Shown here: positions 1-5,342 of the stretch, piece after piece | Numbering within the stretch: position 1 is the first letter of the stretch | Layout of the letters: each line of letters opens with the position of its first letter | DNA from: Hyphomicrobiales bacterium | GTDB taxonomy: Bacteria > Pseudomonadota > Alphaproteobacteria > Rhizobiales > Aestuariivirgaceae | Direction of reading: 5' to 3' | DNA: 5,396 bases | Assembly: GCA_023266715.1 (NCBI GenBank) | Contig: JAHFPK010000203.1 | Location: 1 to 5,396 of the forward strand | Position numbers and translations under genes: made by a program | Notes under the pieces: generated by a model | What the model saw: the letters and a program-made list of their open reading frames with translations, nothing else | What the model was told of the DNA's origin: nothing | Database searches by the model: none

Positions 1-778
1 CAAGACAGTTGCTTTGACAGCTTCTGGACCGACGACAAATTCAACCGGTTTGTCGATGGATACCGAGATTGCTCCGGTACCAGGCGAGAATGCAAATGCA
101 GCGGCGGCGACTATCGAGCGGGCCACGCCGCCAGCCACAACTGCGCCTGCTAAGGAAGAAATTGTCAACGCCGAAGAACCTGAACCCGTTCTGAAAAAAC
201 CTGCTACGAAGAAAACAACGGCCACCGCTGAAAATGCCGACTCACTTGGCGCCGCACCTGTCGTGCTCGTACCCCCATCAGATCCAGCGGACGCCGGCCT
301 GAGCGCCAGCACCCCCATTGTTGTTGATCAGCCCGTTATTGCCCAGCCAGCCCCAGTCGTTAAAAAGAAAAAGACGCTTTTGGGCCTGTTTAAGGGAACA
401 AATGATCAAGAGCCCGCAGCTCAAACAGCGGCAACTACGCCTATCGTGCCTCAACAACAAGTTGCTTCCCTGCCTGATCCCGCACCTGTCCAGCAGCAGG
501 CCGCTCCGCCACAAGCTTCAAGTACTGGCAGCGGCTACTTTGTTCAACTTGCGTCTTTCAAGTCGGAAGCCGAAGCCAATACTGAGTTTGGCCGGCTGAA
601 AGCAAAATACGCCGGCATTCTTGGCAGTCTTCCCTCGACTGTCAATCCCGCCACCGTCGGTGACAGCACGCGGTTCCGTCTCGCCGTTGGCCCGCTTTCA
701 TCGCGTGAACAAGCGACCAAGATTTGCAGTTCGCTGGTTGCCGCCGGTGAAAGGGATTGTCTTGTTCGCAAGCAATAG
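1..778 (+). CDS. SPOR-domain protein, C-terminal part (5' end outside window)
   Basis: The reading frame is open back to the first bases of the window. The first start-like codon (TTG at 14) is in mid-frame, so the true start lies upstream. About 170 visible residues form a low-complexity linker rich in Ala, Pro, Thr and Val, with a lysine cluster (KKKK) near residue 117-120 counted from the TTG. The last 80 residues form a SPOR domain: it opens with YFVQLASF, continues through a Glu/Ala-rich helix (EAEANTEFGRLKAKY) and ends with FRLAVGPLSSREQATKIC. SPOR domains bind denuded glycan strands of septal peptidoglycan. Family members of this layout usually carry an N-terminal membrane anchor, which would be in the missing part, so a periplasmic location is inferred. 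It lies 27 nt upstream of nagZ, a neighbour seen in many alphaproteobacteria. The domain call is firm; the specific gene name is not. Confidence 0.9.
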   Translation, partial: KTVALTASGPTTNSTGLSMDTEIAPVPGENANAAAATIERATPPATTAPAKEEIVNAEEPEPVLKKPATKKTTATAENADSLGAAPVVLVPPSDPADAGLSASTPIVVDQPVIAQPAPVVKKKKTLLGLFKGTNDQEPAAQTAATTPIVPQQQVASLPDPAPVQQQAAPPQASSTGSGYFVQLASFKSEAEANTEFGRLKAKYAGILGSLPSTVNPATVGDSTRFRLAVGPLSSREQATKICSSLVAAGERDCLVRKQ

Positions 779-805
779 ACTAGGCGCGGGCAAGTTATCA
801 TAACC

Positions 806-1822
806 ATGAAAATTCGCAGCTTCATCAGTGGGTGTGAAGGCACACAATTGTCTTCCGCTGAAACCTCATTCTTCCATGAGCAAAACCCCTGGGGCCTTAT
901 TCTCTTCAAGCGCAATTGTGAAACGCCAGCACAGATCGCGGCGCTCACCGCAACTTTCCGTGCAGCGGTTGGCCGCAAAGATGCGCCGGTATTTATCGAT
1001 CAAGAGGGAGGAAGGGTTCAACGCCTTGGCCCGCCCTCTAACTATTGGCGGAAATATCCCTCGGCGCGTGCTTTCGGCGATCTCTACGCAAAGAATCCTC
1101 TCGCGGCATTGCGTACGGCGCGCCATGTGGGCCGTCTCATGGCAGAAGACTTGATTGAAATCGGAATAACCGCCGATTGCCTTCCGGTCCTGGATATACC
1201 CCAGGCAGGGGCTCATGATGTTATCGGCAACCGTGCGTACAGTCTCGATATTGAACACGTCATGGCGCTAGCGCGGGCCCACACGGCTGGCCTCATGGAT
1301 GGAGGCGTCCTTCCGGTCATAAAACACATTCCCGGCCATGGCCGCTCTGACGTTGACAGCCATCACAATTTGCCTGTGGTGAACGCCAAGCGGGAAGAAT
1401 TGGAACGGGTGGATTTTCCGCCCTTTGCGGCTTTCGCCGATGCGCCGATGGCGATGACAGCCCATGTTATCTATTCGTCGATCGACAAGACCGCTCCTGC
1501 CACCCTGTCGCGGAAAATCATCAAGTCCATTATTCGAGCCCAGATTGGTTTTCGCGGGCTTTTGATTACCGACGATCTCTCCATGAAGGCCCTTTCGGGT
1601 ACGCTTTCAGAGAAATGCGCCAAGGCATTAAGTGCCGGTTGTGATATGCTGTTGCATTGCAATGGCAAACTTGAAGAAATGCAGGAAGTGGCCGCTGCTG
1701 CGGGTGACCTGAAGGGCAAGGCCTTGCGCCGGGCCAAAGCCGCCCTCAAATCTGCCCGAAAACCCCAGGCATTTGATAGGAAGACAGCCCTTAAGGATTT
1801 AGATTTAGTCGTTTCCGATTGA
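806..1822 (+). CDS. nagZ: Beta-N-acetylhexosaminidase NagZ (glycoside hydrolase family 3)
   Basis: NagZ is a cytoplasmic enzyme that removes the GlcNAc residue from GlcNAc-anhydroMurNAc (peptides) during peptidoglycan recycling. The 338-aa protein has the usual single-domain bacterial NagZ length. The N-terminus reads FISGCEGTQL and then PWGLILFKRN, as in alphaproteobacterial NagZ, which supports the ATG at 806. Visible signatures are the sugar-binding FIDQEGGRVQRL (63-74), the family-defining KHIPGHG (173-179) followed by DVDSH (182-186) with the His/Asp pair used as general acid/base, and LLITDDLSM (252-260) containing the expected nucleophile Asp (Asp256 by analogy with GH3). No signal peptide is seen. 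The ribosome-binding site is weak. It lies between the SPOR gene and scpA and probably belongs to the same transcript. All key residues are intact, so the enzyme should be active. Confidence 0.96.
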   Translation: MKIRSFISGCEGTQLSSAETSFFHEQNPWGLILFKRNCETPAQIAALTATFRAAVGRKDAPVFIDQEGGRVQRLGPPSNYWRKYPSARAFGDLYAKNPLAALRTARHVGRLMAEDLIEIGITADCLPVLDIPQAGAHDVIGNRAYSLDIEHVMALARAHTAGLMDGGVLPVIKHIPGHGRSDVDSHHNLPVVNAKREELERVDFPPFAAFADAPMAMTAHVIYSSIDKTAPATLSRKIIKSIIRAQIGFRGLLITDDLSMKALSGTLSEKCAKALSAGCDMLLHCNGKLEEMQEVAAAAGDLKGKALRRAKAALKSARKPQAFDRKTALKDLDLVVSD

Positions 1823-1902
1823 AAGTGGGGATAAGCTAAGGTCATTCAAGCGAATCACCGGTGTGTTTGAGAAAATGCCAGGCAGAAAATTTTGAAACAA
1901 AA

Positions 1903-2715
1903 ATGACGGACCCGAACGAGGATAAGGTGCAAGAATTATGGCCCGATGGCGCAGGGCCATTGCGGAAAGATTCCGTTGCCGTTTCGGATGAAGCTCTTAT
2001 CGTTGATGTCGGCGGCTTTGAAGGCCCGCTTGATCTTCTGCTGGAACTTGCCCGTCATCACAAGGTTGACCTCGCCCAGATTTCAATTCTGGCCCTGGCC
2101 GAGCAATATCTGGCCTACATCGACAACGCACGGAAGATGCGCCTCGAAGTTGCCGCCGATTATTTGGTGATGGCCGCATGGCTTGCCTATCTTAAATCGC
2201 GCATGCTGATCCCCATGCTGCCGGGTTCCGAGGATGAACCCGCTACGGATTTGGCCGCACAACTGGCATTTAGGCTGCAGCGTTTGCAGGCCATGCGCGA
2301 TGCTGCGGCCAAACTCATGTCGCGCAATCTTTTGGGCCGCGATGTTTTCGGCCGTGGAAACCCGGAGCCATTGATCGTTGAAACCCAGCGTGAATATGCC
2401 GACAATCTGATAGACCTGCTCAAGGCCTACGCCGAGCGCCGCCAGCGCAAGGCACGCCACCAGAGTTATATCCTGAAGCGTCATGCCACCTGGTCCATCA
2501 AGGAAGCCCGTGAGGCCCTTGAGAGGCTCGTGGGAACTATGGATGATTGGGGCACCTTTGACCGCTGGCTTGAGGATTATCTAACCCCTGCGGACATGCG
2601 CCGGTCGGTGCGGGCCTCAAGCTTTACCGCAAGTTTGGAATTGGTTCGTGAAGGTCTTATTGAGTTGCGCCAGGAAGACGCCTTTCGCCCGATTTACATG
2701 CGAAGGCGCGCCTAA
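1903..2715 (+). CDS. scpA: Segregation and condensation protein ScpA (kleisin)
   Basis: ScpA bridges the heads of the SMC dimer and, with ScpB, forms the bacterial condensin that organises and helps segregate the chromosome. The N-terminal signature FEGPLDLLLELARHHKVDL (about residues 39-57 from the ATG) is the SMC-neck-binding start of the kleisin. It is followed by ISILALAEQYLAYI and then YLVMAAWLAYLKSRMLIP. A charged linker follows, and a C-terminal winged-helix segment ends with ASLELVREGLIELRQEDAF..IYMRRRA. I prefer ATG 1903 (270 aa). The frame also has a GTG at 1861 giving 284 aa, but its 14 extra residues (two Cys, no family resemblance) look like leader sequence. Neither start has a good Shine-Dalgarno. 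The gene is 18 nt from scpB, the usual pairing. The family call is certain; the start is open. Confidence 0.95.
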   Translation: MTDPNEDKVQELWPDGAGPLRKDSVAVSDEALIVDVGGFEGPLDLLLELARHHKVDLAQISILALAEQYLAYIDNARKMRLEVAADYLVMAAWLAYLKSRMLIPMLPGSEDEPATDLAAQLAFRLQRLQAMRDAAAKLMSRNLLGRDVFGRGNPEPLIVETQREYADNLIDLLKAYAERRQRKARHQSYILKRHATWSIKEAREALERLVGTMDDWGTFDRWLEDYLTPADMRRSVRASSFTASLELVREGLIELRQEDAFRPIYMRRRA

Positions 2716-2733
2716 TGTTATCGGGATAAGTTT

Positions 2734-3498
2734 ATGGTACAAGCAAATATGAGCATTGATGCAAGCGATGCCCCCGAGGCGGATGAAATGGAAGCCTCAC
2801 CCGCCGTGGTGAGAATGCACCCGCGTGCCGATAGAAGCCAGCACTTACGCATTATCGAAGCTATTCTGTTCGCCGCCGAAGCTCCTGTCGCAATCGAGAA
2901 GCTGCAAGGGTTTTTCCCCGAGGGCACCGATGTTTTGGCCCTACTAACTGACCTCCAGGCCAACTACGCCAACCGCGGTGTCAATCTCGTGCAAATTGCC
3001 GGTCATTGGACTTTGCGCACCGCCGAAGACTTGAGCTTTGTTCTGCGCCGCGAAACTTTTGAGCAGAAGCGGCTTTCTAAAGCAGCGCTCGAGACCCTGG
3101 CGATTGTCGCGTATCATCAGCCGGTGACCCGCGCCGACATCGAGGAAATTCGTGGCGTTGTCATTTCCAAGGGCACCCTCGACATCCTGATGGAAATTGG
3201 CTGGGTAAAGATGCGGGGCCGCAGGCGCACACCTGGAAGGCCCGTGACCTATGGCACCACGGATTCTTTCCTCAGCCACTTCGGCCTGAATGAAGTGATG
3301 GATCTTCCCGGCCTCCATGAATTGAAGGGGGCAGGGCTCCTAGATGCAAACCTGCCGCCGGACTTTGAAATGCCGTCACCACGTGGCAGTGATGAACTCT
3401 CAGCTGACGAAGACCCACTCGATGGCGACGAGCAACTTCCGCTGGAAATGTATCTTCCGGAGACAATCGAAGGTTCAGAAGAATCGTCATCTGACTAA
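2734..3498 (+). CDS. scpB: Segregation and condensation protein ScpB
   Basis: ScpB dimerises through paired winged-helix domains and clamps the central part of ScpA in the SMC complex in the nucleoid. In this 254-aa protein the first winged helix begins at about residue 37 (HLRIIEAILFAAEAPVAIEKL). The diagnostic second domain is LSKAALETLAIVAYHQPVTRADIEEIRGV (114-142, shown in the usual motif positions), followed by GWVKMRGRRRTPGRPVTYGTT and SHFGLNEVMDLPGL. Both ends are extended: about 35 polar residues at the N-terminus, and a tail from about 217 that is rich in Asp, Glu and Ser, as in many alphaproteobacterial homologues. ATG 2734 is chosen, with a GGGATAAG-like weak ribosome site just upstream; ATG 2749 is an alternative. 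In many related genomes tatABC follows directly. Here an intergenic region and convergent genes follow instead. Confidence 0.95.
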   Translation: MVQANMSIDASDAPEADEMEASPAVVRMHPRADRSQHLRIIEAILFAAEAPVAIEKLQGFFPEGTDVLALLTDLQANYANRGVNLVQIAGHWTLRTAEDLSFVLRRETFEQKRLSKAALETLAIVAYHQPVTRADIEEIRGVVISKGTLDILMEIGWVKMRGRRRTPGRPVTYGTTDSFLSHFGLNEVMDLPGLHELKGAGLLDANLPPDFEMPSPRGSDELSADEDPLDGDEQLPLEMYLPETIEGSEESSSD

Positions 3499-3502
3499 TT
3501 TT

Positions 3503-3582
3503 TTCTCATCATGGCCGTGCTCGACACGGCGATCACCAAATTCTCAAGACGATGACCGGATCAAGTCCGGTCATGATGAGAA
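3503..3582. repeat. Two inverted copies of a REP-like palindromic element
   Basis: The outer arms TTCTCATCATG (3503-3513) and CATGATGAGAA (3572-3582) are perfect 11-bp inverted repeats. The similarity continues inward, so the block is two copies of a unit of about 33 nt in opposite orientation. Each copy is itself a palindrome: GCCGTG/CACGGC (3514-3519 and 3525-3530) around a 5-nt loop in the left copy, and ATGACCGGA/TCCGGTCAT (3552-3560 and 3566-3574) around TCAAG in the right copy. Intergenic units of the type GACCGGATCAAGTCCGGTC are abundant in alphaproteobacterial genomes (general knowledge). The block begins 5 nt after the scpB stop. It might stabilise or end the scpB transcript, but there is no T-run after the hairpins on either strand, so it is not a standard intrinsic terminator. 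Confidence 0.8.
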
Positions 3583-3606
3583 GGGGTTATTGCTCCAGTA
3601 TTTACC

Positions 3607-3644
3607 TTAACGCTTCATCTTGTTGGCGAAATGTCAAGCGTTAA
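3607..3644. promoter_or_regulatory. Perfect 9-bp dyad, possible operator
   Basis: TTAACGCTT (3607-3615) and AAGCGTTAA (3636-3644) are perfect inverted repeats separated by 20 nt, putting the half-site centres 29 bp apart, close to three helical turns. The right arm can instead pair with GGTTACGC just downstream (GCGTTAACC/GGTTACGC with one bulged T, 3638-3657). The site lies between the palindromic repeat and the structured RNA candidate. An operator for that transcription unit is an inference; no known regulator is assigned to the dyad as a whole. Confidence 0.4.
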
Positions 3645-3655
3645 CCATAGGTTAC
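3641..3655 (+). promoter_or_regulatory. CtrA-like box TTAA-N7-TTAC
   Basis: TTAA (3641-3644), 7 nt, then TTAC (3652-3655) matches the alphaproteobacterial CtrA consensus TTAA-N7-TTAA with one mismatch, and it includes the common TTAACCAT half-site. CtrA is the cell-cycle response regulator of this class. The box is about 45 nt upstream of the best -10-like hexamer, TTTAAT (3687-3692), and of the structured RNA candidate. Sites of this degeneracy occur by chance, so the call is tentative. Confidence 0.35.
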
Positions 3656-3699
3656 GCTAGAGAAAACAGGTTCAACCCTGTAAACATTTAATCGAAATT

Positions 3700-3965
3700 A
3701 TCACTGCTCAGAAATGCCTCTCGGAGGTTCTGAGTGGAACTCCAGGCGGAGCGGACCGGGACCAGCACCTCCCATCCTCTCCGCCAGTACTTTCCAACCG
3801 TTTCCCCACGGATCAGGTTCACCGCATCTCCTGAGACGAGGGGATAAAGGCCGGTCCGGGACGGTTTTGAGTGGCCTCCTCGATCCGAGTACACCCGGGC
3901 CGGCGCTATTCTTACAAAACAAGCTCCCCTAAAACCAAAAAGGCACCGCCTGAGCAGTGCCTTTT
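3700..3965 (+). ncRNA. Candidate structured non-coding RNA, family not recognised
   Basis: A GC-rich segment with no credible protein but strong pairing potential. The closing helix pairs CACTGCTCAG (3702-3711) with CTGAGCAGTG (3950-3959), followed across a small internal loop by TGCCT (3715-3719) with AGGCA (3941-3945). Inner helices: GGAGGTTC/GAACTCC (3723-3730 with 3737-3743, one bulge), GGCGGAG/CTCCGCC (3745-3751 with 3779-3785), a two-part hairpin TCCCC/GGGGA (3803-3807 with 3840-3844) enclosing TCAGG/CCTGA (3813-3817 with 3830-3834), and an 11-bp helix 3850-3860 with 3894-3904. That last helix has one U-G pair as + strand RNA but a C-A mismatch as - strand RNA, which favours the + strand. 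A -10-like TTTAAT (3687-3692) would start the RNA near 3699, right at the closing helix; no good -35 is seen. The 3' end meets a hairpin with TTTT at 3962-3965. I see no tmRNA, SRP, RNase P, 6S or riboswitch motifs. Strand and ends are inferred. Confidence 0.45.
3930..3965 (-). terminator. Rho-independent terminator of rpmG, possibly bidirectional
   Basis: AAAAGGCAC (3938-3946) and GTGCCTTTT (3957-3965) form a perfect 9-bp stem with a 10-nt loop, 23 nt after the rpmG stop. Read on the - strand the stem is followed by TGGTTTT, giving a normal T-rich tail. Because the stem ends in TTTT on the + strand as well, it could also end a rightward transcript from the RNA candidate. Its loop and right arm overlap the 3' strand of that RNA's closing helix, so the two structures exclude each other. 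Confidence 0.8.
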
Positions 3966-3988
3966 CTGAATGAAAATGAAACGAAAGA

Positions 3989-4156
3989 TTACTTGATCTT
4001 CGTTTCCTTGAATTCCACATGCTTGCGCGCCACCGGATCATATTTCTTGAACGCGAATTTCTCGGTCTTGGTGCGCGAATTCTTCTTGGTCACATAAAAG
4101 TATCCGGTGTCAGCGCTTGACGCCAGCTTGATCTTGATAACATTGCCTTTGGCCAT
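3989..4156 (-). CDS. rpmG: 50S ribosomal protein L33
   Basis: This 55-aa basic protein is a component of the large ribosomal subunit near the E site. Its sequence starts MAKGNVIKIKLASSADTGYF and continues with YVTKKNSRTKTEKFAFKKYD, PVARKHVEFKE and TKIK, which is the complete and typical proteobacterial L33. It lacks the CxxC pairs of the zinc-binding form, so it is the zinc-independent (C-minus) type. The ATG at 4156 is preceded by GGAG with 6-nt spacing, the clearest ribosome site in the window. It lies 52 nt downstream of the Nudix gene on the same strand and has its own likely promoter and a strong terminator, so it can be made independently at the high level expected of a ribosomal protein. 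Confidence 0.97.
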   Translation of the reverse strand: MAKGNVIKIKLASSADTGYFYVTKKNSRTKTEKFAFKKYDPVARKHVEFKETKIK

Positions 4157-4183
4157 AATCGTCTCCGAACGGGATTTGAAGGC

Positions 4184-4212
4184 GATAGACCCTATCTCGC
4201 CGGGAAAGTCAA
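4184..4212 (-). promoter_or_regulatory. Putative sigma-70-type promoter of rpmG
   Basis: On the - strand TTGACT (4207-4212, five of six matches to TTGACA) is followed after exactly 17 nt by TCTATC (4184-4189), a weak -10 match. Transcription would start near 4177, leaving a leader of about 20 nt before the rpmG ATG. The -35 hexamer overlaps the stop codon of the Nudix gene. An rpmG promoter at this spot fits the need for strong, separate expression of L33. It is inferred from sequence only. Confidence 0.5.
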
Positions 4213-4901
4213 GTTTCGCTGTGAGACAGGATATCCACTTGCCAGGTCTTGCCGCGGTTGTGGTGGAACGACACGGGACAATCTGCCGGCGGCAGGCGTT
4301 TTTCCTCCAGAAATGGTTGAAGGCACCGCAATATATCCCGTGTTATCGAGGGTAAATTGAGGTCAAGGGCATCAGCTAGAGTCACCCAGTTCAGACTCAA
4401 CAATTCGGTGATTTCAACAGGATGAGGCTGGTCAAGATTTGAAACGACTGTCGCGTTGGCCACAAGAAAGCGGGAATCAAAACGGCGGCTCCGTCCCGGA
4501 GGGGTTATGGCGCGGGCAAAATAAACCAGACCCGTAAGATCAGGCGCATCCCTGCCGTTCATGCTCCCCACCAATAAGCCCGTTTCCTCATAGGTTTCAC
4601 GGATCGCGGCAACCAGAAGGCCACGGGCTTTGCTGTGGCTGGATTTTGATCCCGCCCGCAGCTTGAGCTTATGCAAGGTGACGGGCTCACCTTCATTGGC
4701 GACAGGCAAACGGCCATCCGCAACTTCACGCCGGCCGCCGGGAAAAACAAACTTGTTCGGCATGAAGGCGTGAGCCCCATGGCGCTGCCCCATCAGGATG
4801 CGTGGAACAGGTTCATCAAAACGAACGAGGATGAGGGTTGCCGCATCACGCGGTCTGGTCGTGGCTTTCTTTTTCGGGGGCTGTGTCAAAACCGAAACCA
4901 T
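4209..4901 (-). CDS. Nudix hydrolase with interrupted Nudix box (NUDT19-like)
   Basis: Nudix enzymes cleave nucleoside diphosphates linked to another moiety, using divalent metal held by the Nudix box. In this 230-aa protein the domain opens with PRDAATLILV (17-26) and RILMGQRHGAHAFMPNKFVFPGGRR, shown here by its ends at 34 and 58. The metal-binding core RETYEETGLL is at 101-110, with the REUxEExGU pattern complete. In a canonical box 13 residues separate the first Gly from the RE; here 44 lie between Gly56 and Arg101, so about 31 residues (Gln/Lys/Ser-rich) are inserted. Such an insertion is known in the NUDT19/RP2p group, several of which act on CoA derivatives; the substrate here is not shown. 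The start at 4901 has AAGGA 3 nt upstream and lies inside the DUF983 gene (56-nt overlap). The DUF983-Nudix-rpmG order is familiar from Rhizobiales. Confidence 0.9.
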   Translation of the reverse strand: MVSVLTQPPKKKATTRPRDAATLILVRFDEPVPRILMGQRHGAHAFMPNKFVFPGGRREVADGRLPVANEGEPVTLHKLKLRAGSKSSHSKARGLLVAAIRETYEETGLLVGSMNGRDAPDLTGLVYFARAITPPGRSRRFDSRFLVANATVVSNLDQPHPVEITELLSLNWVTLADALDLNLPSITRDILRCLQPFLEEKRLPPADCPVSFHHNRGKTWQVDILSHSET

Positions 4902-5271
4902 GCATCCTTAGAGCCCATTGCAGGCCCACAACGGCCCCCTTTACGATGGGCATGAGGGCAAATGTCAAGGCGAGTGTCAGGGGCAGCCAGAGTGCAGCGT
5001 GAACAAGATATGGTGGTTGCCAGACCCGCTCCACAATAAAGACAAGGGGAACCATAACGTGGCCGACGATGAAAATGGTAAAATAAGGTGGTGCATCATC
5101 CGCACGCTGATGATACAGGGCTTCACCGCAATGTCCACATCTATCAACCACTTTCATGAATTTTTTGAACAGGAGTCCCTTGCCACAGGCAGGGCATTTT
5201 CCACGTGAGCCACGTAAAACGGCTTGTTTCCATGATCGATCAGCCAACTCTTCATGGGATATATTTTCCAT
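4846..5271 (-). CDS. DUF983 family membrane protein with two CxxC motifs
   Basis: This 141-aa protein belongs to a family of unknown function that is widespread in alphaproteobacteria. A short cytoplasmic head carries CPAC (26-29) and CGHC (45-48), probably a zinc-ribbon-like pair. The highly conserved HQRADDAPPYFTIFIVGH (54-71) leads into a first transmembrane segment (about 63-82). A second membrane segment lies at about 91-110 (LVHAALWLPLTLALTFALMP), and a short polar tail ends in DQTA. The ATG at 5271 has only a weak AAGA-like ribosome site; no better start is in frame before the first CxxC. Its 3' end overlaps the Nudix start by 56 nt in another frame, implying co-transcription and probably translational coupling. 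No biochemical function can be given; the family call is firm. Confidence 0.92.
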   Translation of the reverse strand: MENISHEELADRSWKQAVLRGSRGKCPACGKGLLFKKFMKVVDRCGHCGEALYHQRADDAPPYFTIFIVGHVMVPLVFIVERVWQPPYLVHAALWLPLTLALTFALMPIVKGAVVGLQWALRMHGFGFDTAPEKESHDQTA

Positions 5272-5342
5272 GATCTTAAGTTAGTGTCGGGGAGTTATTT
5301 GGGAAGAGGTTGGCACGTCGCGCGGCGGCTTGCCGCAAGCAT

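Noticed and set aside
3344..3610. 88-aa + strand open frame overlapping the scpB end and the palindromic repeat
   Set aside because: It lies in another frame of scpB and continues into the repeat; it is a shadow without a ribosome site or domain.
3664..3684. ACAGG/CCTGT hairpin followed by TTTTCTC on the - strand as a terminator
   Set aside because: The stem is only 5 bp. It could end a leftward RNA from the structured segment, but there is no sign of a leftward promoter and the + strand reading is better supported.
3795..3845. TPP-riboswitch-like string TGAACCTGATCC on the - strand
   Set aside because: The short match lacks the accompanying GCTGAGA element and the other THI-box parts, and there is no thiamine gene downstream on that strand.
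3714..3932. 72-aa open frame on the + strand inside the structured segment
   Set aside because: There is no ribosome site, the composition is dominated by Gly, Pro, Ser and Arg, and no domain is visible. The bases are better explained by the RNA helices. GC-rich structured RNAs often leave such open frames.
3700..3965. Permuted two-piece alphaproteobacterial tmRNA
   Set aside because: The CCTCTCCGCCA at 3776-3786 looks like an acceptor 3' end and the segment's ends pair, but there is no T-arm (GTTCGA-like loop) before it, no matching 5' acceptor strand with a following D-loop, and no Ala-rich tag frame.
3700..3965. SRP RNA or RNase P RNA
   Set aside because: The SRP core motif GGTCCGGAAGGAAGCAG is absent on both strands. 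The RNase P conserved strings such as GAGGAAAGTCC are also absent.
3688..4041. 117-aa open frame on the - strand running through rpmG and the structured segment
   Set aside because: It overlaps most of the 3' half of rpmG in another frame and crosses the rpmG terminator. Its composition looks random (many Arg, Ser and Trp), and it is not recognisable.
4107..4355. 82-aa + strand open frame across the rpmG start and Nudix end
   Set aside because: It is antisense to two firm genes and the rpmG promoter, and shows no family features.
5309..5335. Small hairpin GCTTG/CAAGC after the partial right-edge gene
   Set aside because: It has only 5 bp of stem and no T-run on the - strand, so it is not supported as a terminator.
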